From: Sipunculus nudus
Lineage: Eukaryota; Annelida; Sipuncula; Golfingiida; Sipunculidae
NCBI GenBank assembly: GCA_026874595.1
Contig: CM049319.1
Location: 39,627,473 to 39,691,472 of the forward strand
Direction: 5' to 3'
Length of the DNA stretch: 64,000 nt
In this document: one piece after another, positions 27,662-42,949 of the stretch
Layout of the letters: each line of letters starts with the position of its first letter
How positions within the stretch are numbered: the stretch's first letter is position 1
Program-made: the position numbers and the translations under genes
Notes under the pieces: model-generated
What the model was told of the DNA's origin: nothing
Database searches by the model: none
What the model saw: only the letters and a program-made list of their open reading frames with translations

Positions 27662-30600
27662 ATTCTATATACATGGCTTACATACCTTGGTTTGTTCTGT
27701 ACACATGGCTTACATACCTTGGTTTGTTCTGTACACATGGCTTACATACCTTGGTTTGTTCGGTACACATGGCTTACATACCTTGGTTTGTTCTGTACAC
27801 ATGGCTTACATACCTTGCTTTGATCGGTACACATGGCTCACATACCTTGGTTTGTTCTGTACACATGGCTCACATACCTTGGTTTTTTCTGTACATAAGG
27901 CTTACATACCTTGGATTGTTCGGTATACATGGCTTACATACCTTTGTTTGTTCTGTACATATGGCTTACATACCTTGGTTTGTTCGCTACACATGGCTTA
28001 CATACCTTGGTTTGTTCTGTACACATGGCTTACATACCTTGCTTTACTCGGTACACATGGCTCACATACCTAGGTTTGTTCTGTACACATGGCTCACATA
28101 CCTTGGTTTGTTCTGTACATAAGGCTTACATACCTTGGTTTGTTCAGTACACATGGCTTACATACCTTGGTTTGTTCTGTACACATGGCTTACCTGCCTT
28201 GGTTTGTTCTGTACACATGGCTTACATACATTGGTTTGTTCTGTACACATGGTCTACATACCTTGGTTTGTTCTGTACACATGGCTTACATACTTTGGTT
28301 TGTTCGGTACACAGGGCTCACATACCTTGGTTTGTTCTGTATACATGGCTTACATACCTTGTTTTGATCGGTACACATGGCTCACATACCTTGGTTTGTT
28401 CTGTACACATGGCTTACATACCTTGGTTTGTTCTGTACACATGGCTTACATACCTTGGTTTGTTCTGTACACATGGCTTACATACCTTGGTTTGTTCTGT
28501 ACACATGGCTCACATACCTTGGTTTGTTCTGTACACATGGCTCACATACATTGGTTTGTTCGGTACACGTGGCTCACATACCTTGGTTTGTTCGGTACAC
28601 ATGGCTCACATACCTTGGTTTGTTCGGTACACATGGTTCACATACCTTGGTTTGTTCGGTACACATGGCTCACATACCTTGGTTTGTTCGGTAAACATGG
28701 CTTACATACCTTGGTTTGTTCTGTATGAAAGGCTTACATACCTTGGTTTGTTCTGTACACATGGCTTACATACCTTGGTTTGTTCTGTACACATGGCTTA
28801 CATACCTTGCTTTGATCGGTACACATGGCTCACATACCTTGGTTTGTTCTGTACACATGGCTCACATACCTTGGTTTGTTCTGTACATAAGGCTTACATA
28901 CCTTGGTTTGTTCGGTACACATGGCTTACATACCTTGATTTATTCTGTACACATGGCTCACATAAATTGGTTTGTTCTGTACATAAGGCTTACATACCTT
29001 GGTTTCTTCGGTACACATGGCTTACATACCTTGGTTTGTTCTGTATTCATGGCTCACATACCTTGGTTTGTTCTGTACACATGGCTCACATACCTTGGTT
29101 GGTTCTGTACACATAGCTTACATACCTTGCTTTGACCGGTACACATGGCTCACATACCTTGGTTTATTCTGTACACATGGCTTACCTACCTTGGTTTGTT
29201 CTGTACACATGGCTCACATACCTTGGTTTGTTCTGTACATAAGGCTTACATACCTTGGTTTGTTCGGTACACATGGCTTACATACCTTGGTTTGTTCTGT
29301 ATACCTGGCTCATATACCTTGGTTTGTTCTTTACACATGGCTCACATACCTTGGTTTGTTCTGTACATAAGGCTTACATACCTTGGATTGTTCGGTACAC
29401 ATGGCTTACATACCTTGGTTTGTTCGGTACACATGGCTTACATACCTTGGTTTGTTCTGTACACATGGCTTACATACCTTGCTTTACTCGGTACACATGG
29501 CTCACATACCTAGGTTTGTTCTGTACACATGGCTCACATACCTTGGTTTGTTCTGTACATAAGGCTTACATACCTTGGTTTGTTCAGTACACATGGCTTA
29601 CATACCTTGGTTTGTTCTGTACACATGGCTTACCTGCCTTGGTTTGTTCTGTACACATGGCTTACATACATTGGTTTGTTCTGTACACATGGTCTACATA
29701 CCTTGGTTTGTTCTGTACACATGGCTTAAATACTTTGGTTTGTTCGGTACACAGGGCTCACATACAATGGTTTGTTCTGTATACATGGCTCACATACCTT
29801 GTTTTGATCGGTACACATGGCTCACATACCTTGGTTTGTTCTGTACACATGGCTTACATACCTTGGTTTGTTCTGTACACATGGCTTACATACCTTGGTT
29901 TGTTCTGTACACATGGCTCACATACATTGGTTTGTTCGGTACACGTGGCTCACATACCTTGGTTTGTTCGGTACACATGGCTCACATACCTTGGTTTGTT
30001 CGGTACACATGGTTCACATACCTTGGTTTGTTCGGTACACATGGCTCACATACCTTGGTTTGTTCGGTAAACATGGCTTACATACCTTGGTTTGTTCTGT
30101 ATGAAAGGCTTACATACTTTGGTTTGTTCTGTACACATGGCTTACATACCTTGGTTTGTTCTGTACACATGGCTGACATACCTTGCTTTGATCGGTACAC
30201 ATGGCTCACATACCTTGGTTTGTTCTGTACACATGGCTCACATACCTTGGTTTGTTCTGTACATAAGGCTTACATACCTTGGTTTGTTCGGTACACATGG
30301 CTTACATACCTTGATTTATTCTGTACACATGGCTCACATAAATTGGTTTGTTCTGTTCATAAGGCTTACATACCTTGGTTTGTTCTGTACACATGGCTTA
30401 CATACCTTGGTTTGTTCGGTACACATGGCTTACATACCTTGGTTTGTTCTGTACACATGGCTTACATACCTTGGTTTGTTCTGTACACATGGCTCACATA
30501 CCTTGGTTTGTTCTGTACACATGGCTCACATACCTTGGTTTGTTCGGTACACCTGGCTCACATACCTTGGTTTGTTCTGTACACATGGCTTACATATCTT

Positions 30601-30966
30601 GGTTTGTTCGGTACACATGGCTTACATACCTAGGTTTGTTCGGTACACATGGCTTACATACCTTGGTTTGTTCTGTACACATGGCTCACATACCTTGGTT
30701 TGTTCTGTACACATGGCTCACATACCTTGGTTTGTTCGGTACACCTGGCTCACATACCTTGGTTTGTTCTGTACACATGGCTCACATACCTTGGTTTGTT
30801 CTGCACACATGGCTTCCATACCTTGGTTTGTTCTGTACACATGGCTTACATACCTTGGTTTGTTCTGTACACATGGCTTACATACCTTGGTTTGTTCTGT
30901 ACACATGGCTTACATACCTTGGTTTGTTCTGTACACATGGCTTACATACCTTGGTTTGTTCGGTAC

Positions 30967-30999
30967 ACATGGCTTACATACCTTGGTTTTGTTCTGAAC
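30967..30999 (+). repeat. 33-bp unit (+1 T), duplicate
   Basis: Same variant as at 2401, exactly 28,566 bp downstream; part of the large duplication. Confidence 0.92.
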
Positions 31000-33900
31000 A
31001 CATGACTTACATACCTTGGTTTGTTCGGTACACATGGCTTACATACCTTGGTTTGTTATGTACACATGGCTTACATACCTTGCTTTACTCGGTACACATG
31101 GCTCACATACCTAGGTTTGTTCTACACACATGGCTCACATACCTTGATTTGTTCTGTACATAAGGCTTACATACCTTGGTTTGTTCAGTACACATGGCTT
31201 AGATACCTTGGTTTGTTCTGTACACATGGCTTACATACCTTGGTTTGTTCTGTACACATGGCTTACATACCTTGCTTTGATCGGTACACATGGCTCACAT
31301 ACCTTGGTTTGTTCTGTACACATGGCTCACATACCTTGGTTTGTTCTGTACATAAGGCTTACATACCTTGGTTTGTTCGGTACACATGGCTTACATACCT
31401 TGGTTTGTTCTGTATACATGGCTCACATACCTTGGTTTGTTCTGTACACATGGCTCACATACCTTGGTTTGTTCTGTATATAAGGCTTACATACCTTGGT
31501 TTGTTCGGTACATCTGGCTCACATACCTTGGTTTGTTATGTATACATGGCTCACATACCTTGGTTTGTTCTGTACACATAGCTTACATACCTTGATTTGT
31601 TCTGTACACATGGCTTACATACCTTGGTTTGATCGGTACACATGGCTTACATACCTTGGTTTGTTCTGTACATAAGGCTCACATACCTTGGTTTGTTCTG
31701 TACACATGGCTCACATACCTTGGTTTGTTCTGTACACATGGCTCACATACCTTGGTTTGTTCGGTACACAGGGCTCACATACCTTGGTTTTTTCTGTACA
31801 CATGGCTTATATACCTTGGTTTGTTCTGTACACATGGCTTACATACCTTGGTTTGTTCGGTACACATGGCTTAAATACCTTGGTTTGTTCTATACACATG
31901 GCTTACGTACCTTGGTTTGTTCTGTACACATGGCTTACATACCTTGGTTTGTTCTGTACACATGGCTTACATACCTTGGTTTGTTCTGTACACATGGCTT
32001 ACATACCTTGGTTTGTTTTGTACACATGGCTTACATACCTTGGTTTGTTCGGTACACATGGCTTACATACCTTGGTTTGTTCGGTACACATGGCTTACAT
32101 ACCTTGGTTTATTCTATACACATGGCTTACATACCTTGGTTTGTTCTGTACACATGGCTTACATACCTTGGTTTGTTCTGTACACATGGCTTACATACCT
32201 TGGTTTGTTCGGTACACATGGCTTACATACCTTGGTTTGTTCTGTACACATGGCTTACATACCTTGCTTTGATCGGTACACATGGCTCACATACCTTGGT
32301 TTGTTCTGTACACATGGCTCACATACCTTGGTTTGTTCTGTACATAAGGCTTACATACCTTGGATTGTTCGGTATACATGGCTTACATACCTTGGTTTGT
32401 TCTGTACACATGGCTTACATACCTTGGTTTGTTCGGTACACATGGCTTACATACCTTGGTTTGTTCTGTACACATGGCTTACATACCTTGCTTTACTCGG
32501 TACACATGGCTCACATACCTAGGTTTGTTCTGTACACATGGCTCACATACCTTGGTTTGTTCTGTACATAAGGCTTACATACCTTGGTTTGTTCAGTACA
32601 CATGGCTTACATACCTTGGTTTGTTCTGTACACATGGCTTACCTGCCTTGGTTTGTTCTGTACACATGGCTTACATACATTGGTTTGTTCTGTACACATG
32701 GTCTACATACCTTGGTTTGTTCTGTACACATGGCTTACATACTTTGGTTTGTTCGGTACACAGGGCTCACATACCTTGGTTTGTTCTGTATACATGGCTT
32801 ACATACCTTGTTTTGATCGGTACACATGGCTCACATACCTTGGTTTGTTCTGTACACATGGCTTACATACCTTGGTTTGTTCTGTACACATGGCTTACAT
32901 ACCTTGGTTTGTTCTGTACACATGGCGTACATACCTTGGTTTGTTCTGTACACATGGCTCACATACCTTGGTTTGTTCTGTACACATGGCTCACATACAT
33001 TGGTTTGTTCGGTACACGTGGCTCACATACCTTGGTTTGTTCGGTACACATGGCTCACATACCTTGGTTTGTTCGGTACACATGGTTCACATACCTTGGT
33101 TTGTTCGGTACACATGCCTCACATACCTTGGTTTGTTCGGTAAACATGGCTTACATACCTTGGTTTGTTCTGTATGAAAGGCTTACATACCTTGGTTTGT
33201 TCTGTACACATGGCTTACATACCTTGGTTTGTTCTGTACACATGGCTTACATACCTTGCTTTGATCGGTACACATGGCTCACATACCTTGGTTTGTTCTG
33301 TACACATGGCTCACATACCTTGGTTTGTTCTGTACATAAGGCTTACATACCTTGGTTTGTTCGGTACACATGGCTTACATACCTTGATTTATTCTGTACA
33401 CATGGCTCACATAAATTGGTTTGTTCTGTACATAAGGCTTACATACCTTGGTTTGTTCGGTACACATGGCTTACATACCTTGGTTTGTTCTGTATTCATG
33501 GCTCACATACCTTGGTTTGTTCTGTACACATGGCTCACATACCTTGGTTGGTTCTGTACACATAGCTTACATACCTTGCTTTGACCGGTACACATGGCTC
33601 ACATACCTTGGTTTATTCTGTACACATGGCTTACCTACCTTGGTTTGTTCTGTACACATGGCTAACATACCTTGGTTTGTTCTGTATACATGGCTCACAT
33701 ACCTTGGTTTGTTCTGTACACATGGCTCACATACCTTGGTTTGTTCTGTACACATGGCTTACATACCTTGCTTTCATCGGTACACATGGCTCACATACCT
33801 TGGTTTGTTCTGTACACATGGCTCACATAACTTGGTTTGTTCTGTACATAAGGCTTACATACCTTGGTTTGCTCGGTACACATGGCTTACATACCTTGGT

Positions 33901-34135
33901 TTGTTCTGTATACCTGGCTCATATACCTTGGTTTGTTCTGTACACATGGCTCACATACCTTGGTTTGTTCTGTATATAAGGCTTACATACCTTGGTTTGT
34001 TCGGTACACCTGGCTCACATACCTTGGTTTGTTATGTATACATGGCTCACATACCTTGCTTTGTTCTGTACACATGGCTTACATACCTTGGTTTGTTCTG
34101 TACACATGGCTTACATACCTTGGCTTGTTCTGTAC

Positions 34136-34159
34136 ACATGGCTTACATACCTTGGTTTG
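34136..34159 (+). repeat. 24-bp truncated unit, duplicate
   Basis: Same 8-base deletion as at 5570, offset 28,566 bp. Confidence 0.93.
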
Positions 34160-37100
34160 ACATGGCTTACATACCTTGGTTTGTTCTGTACACATGGCTT
34201 ACATACCTTGGTTTGTTCTGTACACATGGCTCACATACCTTGGTTTGTTCTGAACACATGGCTCACATACCTTGGTTTGTTCGGTACACCTGGCTCACAT
34301 ACCTTGGTTTGTTCTGTACACATGGCTTACATACTTTGGTTTGTTCGGTACACATGGCTTACATACCTAGGTTTGTTCGGTACACATGGCTTACATACCT
34401 TGGTTTCTTCTGTACACATGGCTCACATACCTTGGTTTGTTCTGTACACATGGCTCACATACCTTGGTTTGTTCGGTACACCTGGCTCACATACCTTGGT
34501 TTGTTCTGTACACATGGCTTACATACCTTGGTTTGTTCTGTACACATGGCTTACATACCTTGGTTTGTTCTGTACACATGGCTTACATACCTTGGTTTGT
34601 TCGGTACACATGGCTTACATACCTTGGTTTGTTCTGTACACATGGCTTACATACCTTGCTTTGATCGGTACACATGGCTCACATACCTTGGTTTGTTCTG
34701 TACACATGGCTCACATACCTTGGTTTGTTCTGTACATAAGGCTTACATACCTTGGTTTGTTCTGTACACATGGCTTACATACCTTGGTTTGTTCTGTACA
34801 CATGGCTTACATACCTTGGTTTGTTTTGTACACATGGCTTACATACCTTGGTTTGTTCGGTACACATGGCTTACATACCTTGGTTTGTTCGGTACACATG
34901 GCTTACATACCTTGGTTTATTCTATACACATGGCTTACATACCTTGGTTTGTTCTGTACACATGGCTTACATACCTTGGTTTGTTCTGTACACATGGCTT
35001 ACATACCTTGGTTTGTTCGGTACACATGGCTTACATACCTTGGTTTGTTCTGTACACATGGCTTACATACCTTGCTTTGATCGGTACACATGGCTCACAT
35101 ACCTTGGTTTGTTCTGTACACCTGGCTCACATACCTTGGTTTGTTCTGTACATAAGGCTTACATACCTTGGATTGTTCGGTATACATGGCTTACATACCT
35201 TGGTTTGTTCTGTACACATGGCTTACATACCTTGGTTTGTTCGGTACACATGGCTTACATACCTTGGTTTGTTCTGTACACATGGCTTACATACCTTGCT
35301 TTACTCGGTACACATGGCTCACATACCTAGGTTTGTTCTGTACACATGGCTCACATACCTTGGTTTGTTCTGTACATAAGGCTTACATACCTTGGTTTGT
35401 TCAGTACACATGGCTTACATACCTTGGTTTGTTCTGTACACATGGCTTACCTGCCTTGGTTTGTTCTGTACACATGGCTTACATACATTGGTTTGTTCTG
35501 TACACATGGTCTACATACCTTGGTTTGTTCTGTACACATGGCTTACATACTTTGGTTTGTTCGGTACACAGGGCTCACATACCTTGGTTTGTTCTGTATA
35601 CATGGCTTACATACCTTGTTTTGATCGGTACACATGGCTCACATACCTTGGTTTGTTCTGTACACATGGCTTACATACCTTGGTTTGTTTTGTACACATG
35701 GCTTACATACCTTGGTTTGTTCTGTACACATGGCGTACATACCTTGGTTTGTTCTGTACACATGGCTCACATACCTTGGTTTGTTCTGTACACATGGCTC
35801 ACATACATTGGTTTGTTCGGTACACGTGGCTCACATACCTTGGTTTGTTCGGTACACATGGCTCACATACCTTGGTTTGTTCGGTACACATGGTTCACAT
35901 ACCTTGGTTTGTTCGGTACACATGCCTCACATACCTTGGTTTGTTCGGTAAACATGGCTTACATACCTTGGTTTGTTCTGTATGAAAGGCTTACATACCT
36001 TGGTTTGTTCTGTACACATGGCTTACATACCTTGGTTTGTTCTGTACACATGGCTTACATACCTTGCTTTGATCGGTACACATGGCTCACATACCTTGGT
36101 TTGTTCTGTACACATGGCTCACATACCTTGGTTTGTTCTGTACATAAGGCTTACATACCTTGGTTTGTTCGGTACACATGGCTTACATACCTTGATTTAT
36201 TCTGTACACATGGCTCACATAAATTGGTTTGTTCTGTACATAAGGCTTACATACCTTGGTTTGTTCGGTACACATGGCTTACATACCTTGGTTTGTTCTG
36301 TATTCATGGCTCACATACCTTGGTTTGTTCTGTACACATGGCTCACATACCTTGGTTGGTTCTGTACACATAGCTTACATACCTTGCTTTGACCGGTACA
36401 CATGGCTCACATACCTTGGTTTATTCTGTACACATGGCTTACCTACCTTGGTTTGTTCTGTACACATGGCTAACATACCTTGGTTTGTTCTGTATACATG
36501 GCTCACATACCTTGGTTTGTTCTGTACACATGGCTCACATACCTTGGTTTGTTCTGTACACATGGCTTACATACCTTGCTTTCATCGGTACACATGGCTC
36601 ACATACCTTGGTTTGTTCTGTACACATGGCTCACATACCTTGGTTTGTTCTGTACATAAGGCTTACATACCTTGGTTTGCTCGGTACACATGGCTTACAT
36701 ACCTTGGTTTGTTCTGTATACCTGGCTCATATACCTTGGTTTGTTCTGTACACATGGCTCACATACCTTGGTTTGTTCTGTATATAAGGCTTACATACCT
36801 TGGTTTGTTCGGTACACCTGGCTCACATACCTTGGTTTGTTATGTATACATGGCTCACATACCTTGCTTTGTTCTGTACACATGGCTTACATACCTTGGT
36901 TTGTTCTGTACACATGGCTTACATACCTTGGTTTGTTCTGTACACATGGCTTACATACCTTGGTTTGTTCTGTACACATGGCTTACATACCTTGGTTTGT
37001 TCTGTACGCATGGCTTACATACCTTGGTTTGTTCTGTACACATGGCTCACATACCTTGGTTTGTTCTGAACACATGGCTCACATACCTTGGTTTGTTCGG

Positions 37101-40100
37101 TACACCTGGCTCACATACCTTGGTTTGTTCTGTACACATGGCTTACATACTTTGGTTTGTTCGGTACACATGGCTTACATACCTAGGTTTGTTCGGTACA
37201 CATGGCTTACATACCTTGCTTTGATCGGTACACATGGCTCACATACCTTGGTTTGTTCTGTACACCTGGCTCACATACCTTGGTTTGTTCTGTACATAAG
37301 GCTTACATACCTTGGATTGTTCGGTATACATGGCTTACATACCTTGGTTTGTTCTGTACACATGGCTTACATACCTTGGTTTGTTCGGTACACATGGCTT
37401 ACATACCTTGGTTTGTTCTGTACACATGGCTTACATACCTTGCTTTACTCGGTACACATGGCTCACATACCTAGGTTTGTTCTGTACACATGGCTCACAT
37501 ACCTTGGTTTGTTCTGTACATAAGGCTTACATACCTTGGTTTGTTCAGTACACATGGCTTACATACCTTGGTTTGTTCTGTACACATGGCTTACCTGCCT
37601 TGGTTTGTTCTGTACACATGGCTTACATACATTGGTTTGTTCTGTACACATGGTCTACATACCTTGGTTTGTTCTGTACACATGGCTTACATACTTTGGT
37701 TTGTTCGGTACACAGGGCTCACATACCTTGGTTTGTTCTGTATACATGGCTTACATACCTTGTTTTGATCGGTACACATGGCTCACATACCTTGGTTTGT
37801 TCTGTACACATGGCTTACATACCTTGGTTTGTTCTGTACACATGGCTTACATACCTTGGTTTGTTCTGTACACATGGCGTACATACCTTGGTTTGTTCTG
37901 TACACATGGCTCACATACCTTGGTTTGTTCTGTACACATGGCTCACATACATTGGTTTGTTCGGTACACGTGGCTCACATACCTTGGTTTGTTCGGTACA
38001 CATGGCTCACATACCTTGGTTTGTTCGGTACACATGGTTCACATACCTTGGTTTGTTCGGTACACATGCCTCACATACCTTGGTTTGTTCGGTAAACATG
38101 GCTTACATACCTTGGTTTGTTCTGTATGAAAGGCTTACATACCTTGGTTTGTTCTGTACACATGGCTTACATACCTTGGTTTGTTCTGTACACATGGCTT
38201 ACATACCTTGCTTTGATCGGTACACATGGCTCACATACCTTGGTTTGTTCTGTACACATGGCTCACATACCTTGGTTTGTTCTGTACATAAGGCTTACAT
38301 ACCTTGGTTTGTTCGGTACACATGGCTTACATACCTTGATTTATTCTGTACACATGGCTCACATAAATTGGTTTGTTCTGTACATAAGGCTTACATACCT
38401 TGGTTTGTTCGGTACACATGGCTTACATACCTTGGTTTGTTCTGTATTCATGGCTCACATACCTTGGTTTGTTCTGTACACATGGCTCACATACCTTGGT
38501 TGGTTCTGTACACATAGCTTACATACCTTGCTTTGACCGGTACACATGGCTCACATACCTTGGTTTATTCTGTACACATGGCTTACCTACCTTGGTTTGT
38601 TCTGTACACATGGCTAACATACCTTGGTTTGTTCTGTATACATGGCTCACATACCTTGGTTTGTTCTGTACACATGGCTCACATACCTTGGTTTGTTCTG
38701 TACACATGGCTTACATACCTTGCTTTCATCGGTACACATGGCTCACATACCTTGGTTTGTTCTGTACACATGGCTCACATACCTTGGTTTGTTCTGTACA
38801 TAAGGCTTACATACCTTGGTTTGCTCGGTACACATGGCTTACATACCTTGGTTTGTTCTGTATACCTGGCTCATATACCTTGGTTTGTTCTGTACACATG
38901 GCTCACATACCTTGGTTTGTTCTGTATATAAGGCTTACATACCTTGGTTTGTTCGGTACACCTGGCTCACATACCTTGGTTTGTTATGTATACATGGCTC
39001 ACATACCTTGCTTTGTTCTGTACACATGGCTTACATACCTTGGTTTGTTCTGTACACATGGCTTACATACCTTGGTTTGTTCTGTACACATGGCTTACAT
39101 ACCTTGGTTTGTTCTGTACACATGGCTTACATACCTTGGTTTGTTCTGTACGCATGGCTTACATACCTTGGTTTGTTCTGTACACATGGCTCACATACCT
39201 TGGTTTGTTCTGAACACATGGCTCACATACCTTGGTTTGTTCGGTACACCTGGCTCACATACCTTGGTTTGTTCTGTACACATGGCTTACATACTTTGGT
39301 TTGTTCGGTACACATGGCTTACATACCTAGGTTTGTTCGGTACACATGGCTTACATACCTTGGTTTCTTCTGTACACATGGCTCACATACCTTGGTTTGT
39401 TCTGTACACATGGCTCACATACCTTGGTTTGTTCGGTACACCTGGCTCACATACCTTGGTTTGTTCTGTACACATGGCTTACATACCTTGGTTTGTTCTG
39501 TACACATGGCTTACATACCTTGGTTTGTTCTGTACACATGGCTTACATACCTTGGTTTGTTCGGTACACATGGCTTACATACCTTGGTTTGTTCTGTACA
39601 CATGGCTTACATACCTTGCTTTGATCGGTACACATGGCTCACATACCTTGGTTTGTTCTGTACACATGGCTCACATACCTTGGTTTGTTCTGTACATAAG
39701 GCTTACATACCTTGGATTGTTCGGTACACATGGCTTACATACCTTGGTTTGTTCTGTACACATGGCTTACATACCTTGGTTTGTTCGGTACACATGGCTT
39801 ACATACCTTGGTTTGTTCTGTACACATGGCTTACATACCTTGCTTTACTCGGTACACATGGCTCACATACCTAGGTTTGTTCTGTACACATGGCTCACAT
39901 ACCTTGGTTTGTTCTGTACATAAGGCTTACATACCTTGGTTTGTTCAGTACACATGGCTTACATACCTTGGTTTGTTCTGTACACATGGCTTACCTGCCT
40001 TGGTTTGTTCTGTACACATGGCTTACATACATTGGTTTGTTCTGTACACATGGTCTACATACCTTGGTTTGTTCTGTACACATGGCTTACATACTTTGGT

Positions 40101-42949
40101 TTGTTCGGTACACAGGGCTCACATACCTTGGTTTGTTCTGTATACATGGCTTACATACCTTGTTTTGTTCTGTACACATGGCTTACATACCTTGGTTTGT
40201 TCTGTACACATGGCTTACATACCTTGGTTTGTTCGGTACACATGGCTTACATACCTTGGTTTGTTCTGTACACATGGCTTACATACCTTGCTTTACTCGG
40301 TACACATGGCTCACATACCTAGGTTTGTTCTGTACACATGGCTCACATACCTTGGTTTGTTCTGTACATAAGGCTTACATACCTTGGTTTGTTCAGTACA
40401 CATGGCTTACATACCTTGGTTTGTTCTGTACACATGGCTTACCTGCCTTGGTTTGTTCTGTACACATGGCTTACATACATTGGTTTGTTCTGTACACATG
40501 GTCTACATACCTTGGTTTGTTCTGTACACATGGCTTACATACTTTGGTTTGTTCGGTACACAGGGCTCACATACCTTGGTTTGTTCTGTATACATGGCTT
40601 ACATACCTTGTTTTGATCGGTACACATGGCTCACATACCTTGGTTTGTTCTGTACACATGGCTTACATACCTTGGTTTGTTCTGTACACATGGCTTACAT
40701 ACCTTGGTTTGTTCTGTACACATGGCGTACATACCTTGGTTTGTTCTGTACACATGGCTCACATACCTTGGTTTGTTCTGTACACATGGCTCACATACAT
40801 TGGTTTGTTCGGTACACGTGGCTCACATACCTTGGTTTGTTCGGTACACATGGCTCACATACCTTGGTTTGTTCGGTACACATGGTTCACATACCTTGGT
40901 TTGTTCGGTACACATGCCTCACATACCTTGGTTTGTTCGGTAAACATGGCTTACATACCTTGGTTTGTTCTGTATGAAAGGCTTACATACCTTGGTTTGT
41001 TCTGTACACATGGCTTACATACCTTGGTTTGTTCTGTACACATGGCTTACATACCTTGCTTTGATCGGTACACATGGCTCACATACCTTGGTTTGTTCTG
41101 TACACATGGCTCACATACCTTGGTTTGTTCTGTACATAAGGCTTACATACCTTGGTTTGTTCGGTACACATGGCTTACATACCTTGATTTATTCTGTACA
41201 CATGGCTCACATAAATTGGTTTGTTCTGTACATAAGGCTTACATACCTTGGTTTGTTCGGTACACATGGCTTACATACCTTGGTTTGTTCTGTATTCATG
41301 GCTCACATACCTTGGTTTGTTCTGTACACATGGCTCACATACCTTGGTTGGTTCTGTACACATAGCTTACATACCTTGCTTTGACCGGTACACATGGCTC
41401 ACATACCTTGGTTTATTCTGTACACATGGCTTACCTACCTTGGTTTGTTCTGTACACATGGCTAACATACCTTGGTTTGTTCTGTATACATGGCTCACAT
41501 ACCTTGGTTTGTTCTGTACACATGGCTCACATACCTTGGTTTGTTCTGTACACATGGCTTACATACCTTGCTTTCATCGGTACACATGGCTCACATACCT
41601 TGGTTTGTTCTGTACACATGGCTCACATACCTTGGTTTGTTCTGTACATAAGGCTTACATACCTTGGTTTGCTCGGTACACATGGCTTACATACCTTGGT
41701 TTGTTCTGTATACCTGGCTCATATACCTTGGTTTGTTCTGTACACATGGCTCACATACCTTGGTTTGTTCTGTATATAAGGCTTACATACCTTGGTTTGT
41801 TCGGTACACCTGGCTCACATACCTTGGTTTGTTATGTATACATGGCTCACATACCTTGCTTTGTTCTGTACACATGGCTTACATACCTTGGTTTGTTCTG
41901 TACACATGGCTTACATACCTTGGTTTGTTCTGTACACATGGCTTACATACCTTGGTTTGTTCTGTACACATGGCTTACATACCTTGGTTTGTTCTGTACA
42001 CATGGCTTACATACCTTGGTTTGTTCTGTACACATGGCTCACATACCTTGGTTTGTTCTGAACACATGGCTCACATACCTTGGTTTGTTCGGTACACCTG
42101 GCTCACATACCTTGGTTTGTTCTGTACACATGGCTTACATACTTTGGTTTGTTCGGTACACATGGCTTACATACCTAGGTTTGTTCGGTACACATGGCTT
42201 ACATACCTTGGTTTCTTCTGTACACATGGCTCACATACCTTGGTTTGTTCTGTACACATGGCTCACATACCTTGGTTTGTTCGGTACACCTGGCTCACAT
42301 ACCTTGGTTTGTTCTGTACACATGGCTTACATACCTTGGTTTGTTCTGTACACATGGCTTACATACCTTGGTTTGTTCTGTACACATGGCTTACATACCT
42401 TGGTTTGTTCGGTACACATGGCTTACATACCTTGGTTTGTTCTGTACACATGGCTTACATACCTTGCTTTGATCGGTACACATGGCTCACATACCTTGGT
42501 TTGTTCTGTACACATGGCTCACATACCTTGGTTTGTTCTGTACATAAGGCTTACATACCTTGGATTGTTCGGTACACATGGCTTACATACCTTGGTTTGT
42601 TCTGTACACATGGCTTACATACCTTGGTTTGTTCGGTACACATGGCTTACATACCTTGGTTTGTTCTGTACACATGGCTTACATACCTTGCTTTACTCGG
42701 TACACATGGCTCACATACCTAGGTTTGTTCTGTACACATGGCTCACATACCTTGGTTTGTTCTGTACATAAGGCTTACATACCATGGTTTGTTCAGTACA
42801 CATGGCTTACATACCTTGGTTTGTTCTGTACACATGGCTTACCTGCCTTGGTTTGTTCTGTACACATGGCTTACATACATTGGTTTGTTCTGTACACATG
42901 GTCTACATACCTTGGTTTGTTCTGTACACATGGCTTACATACTTTGGTT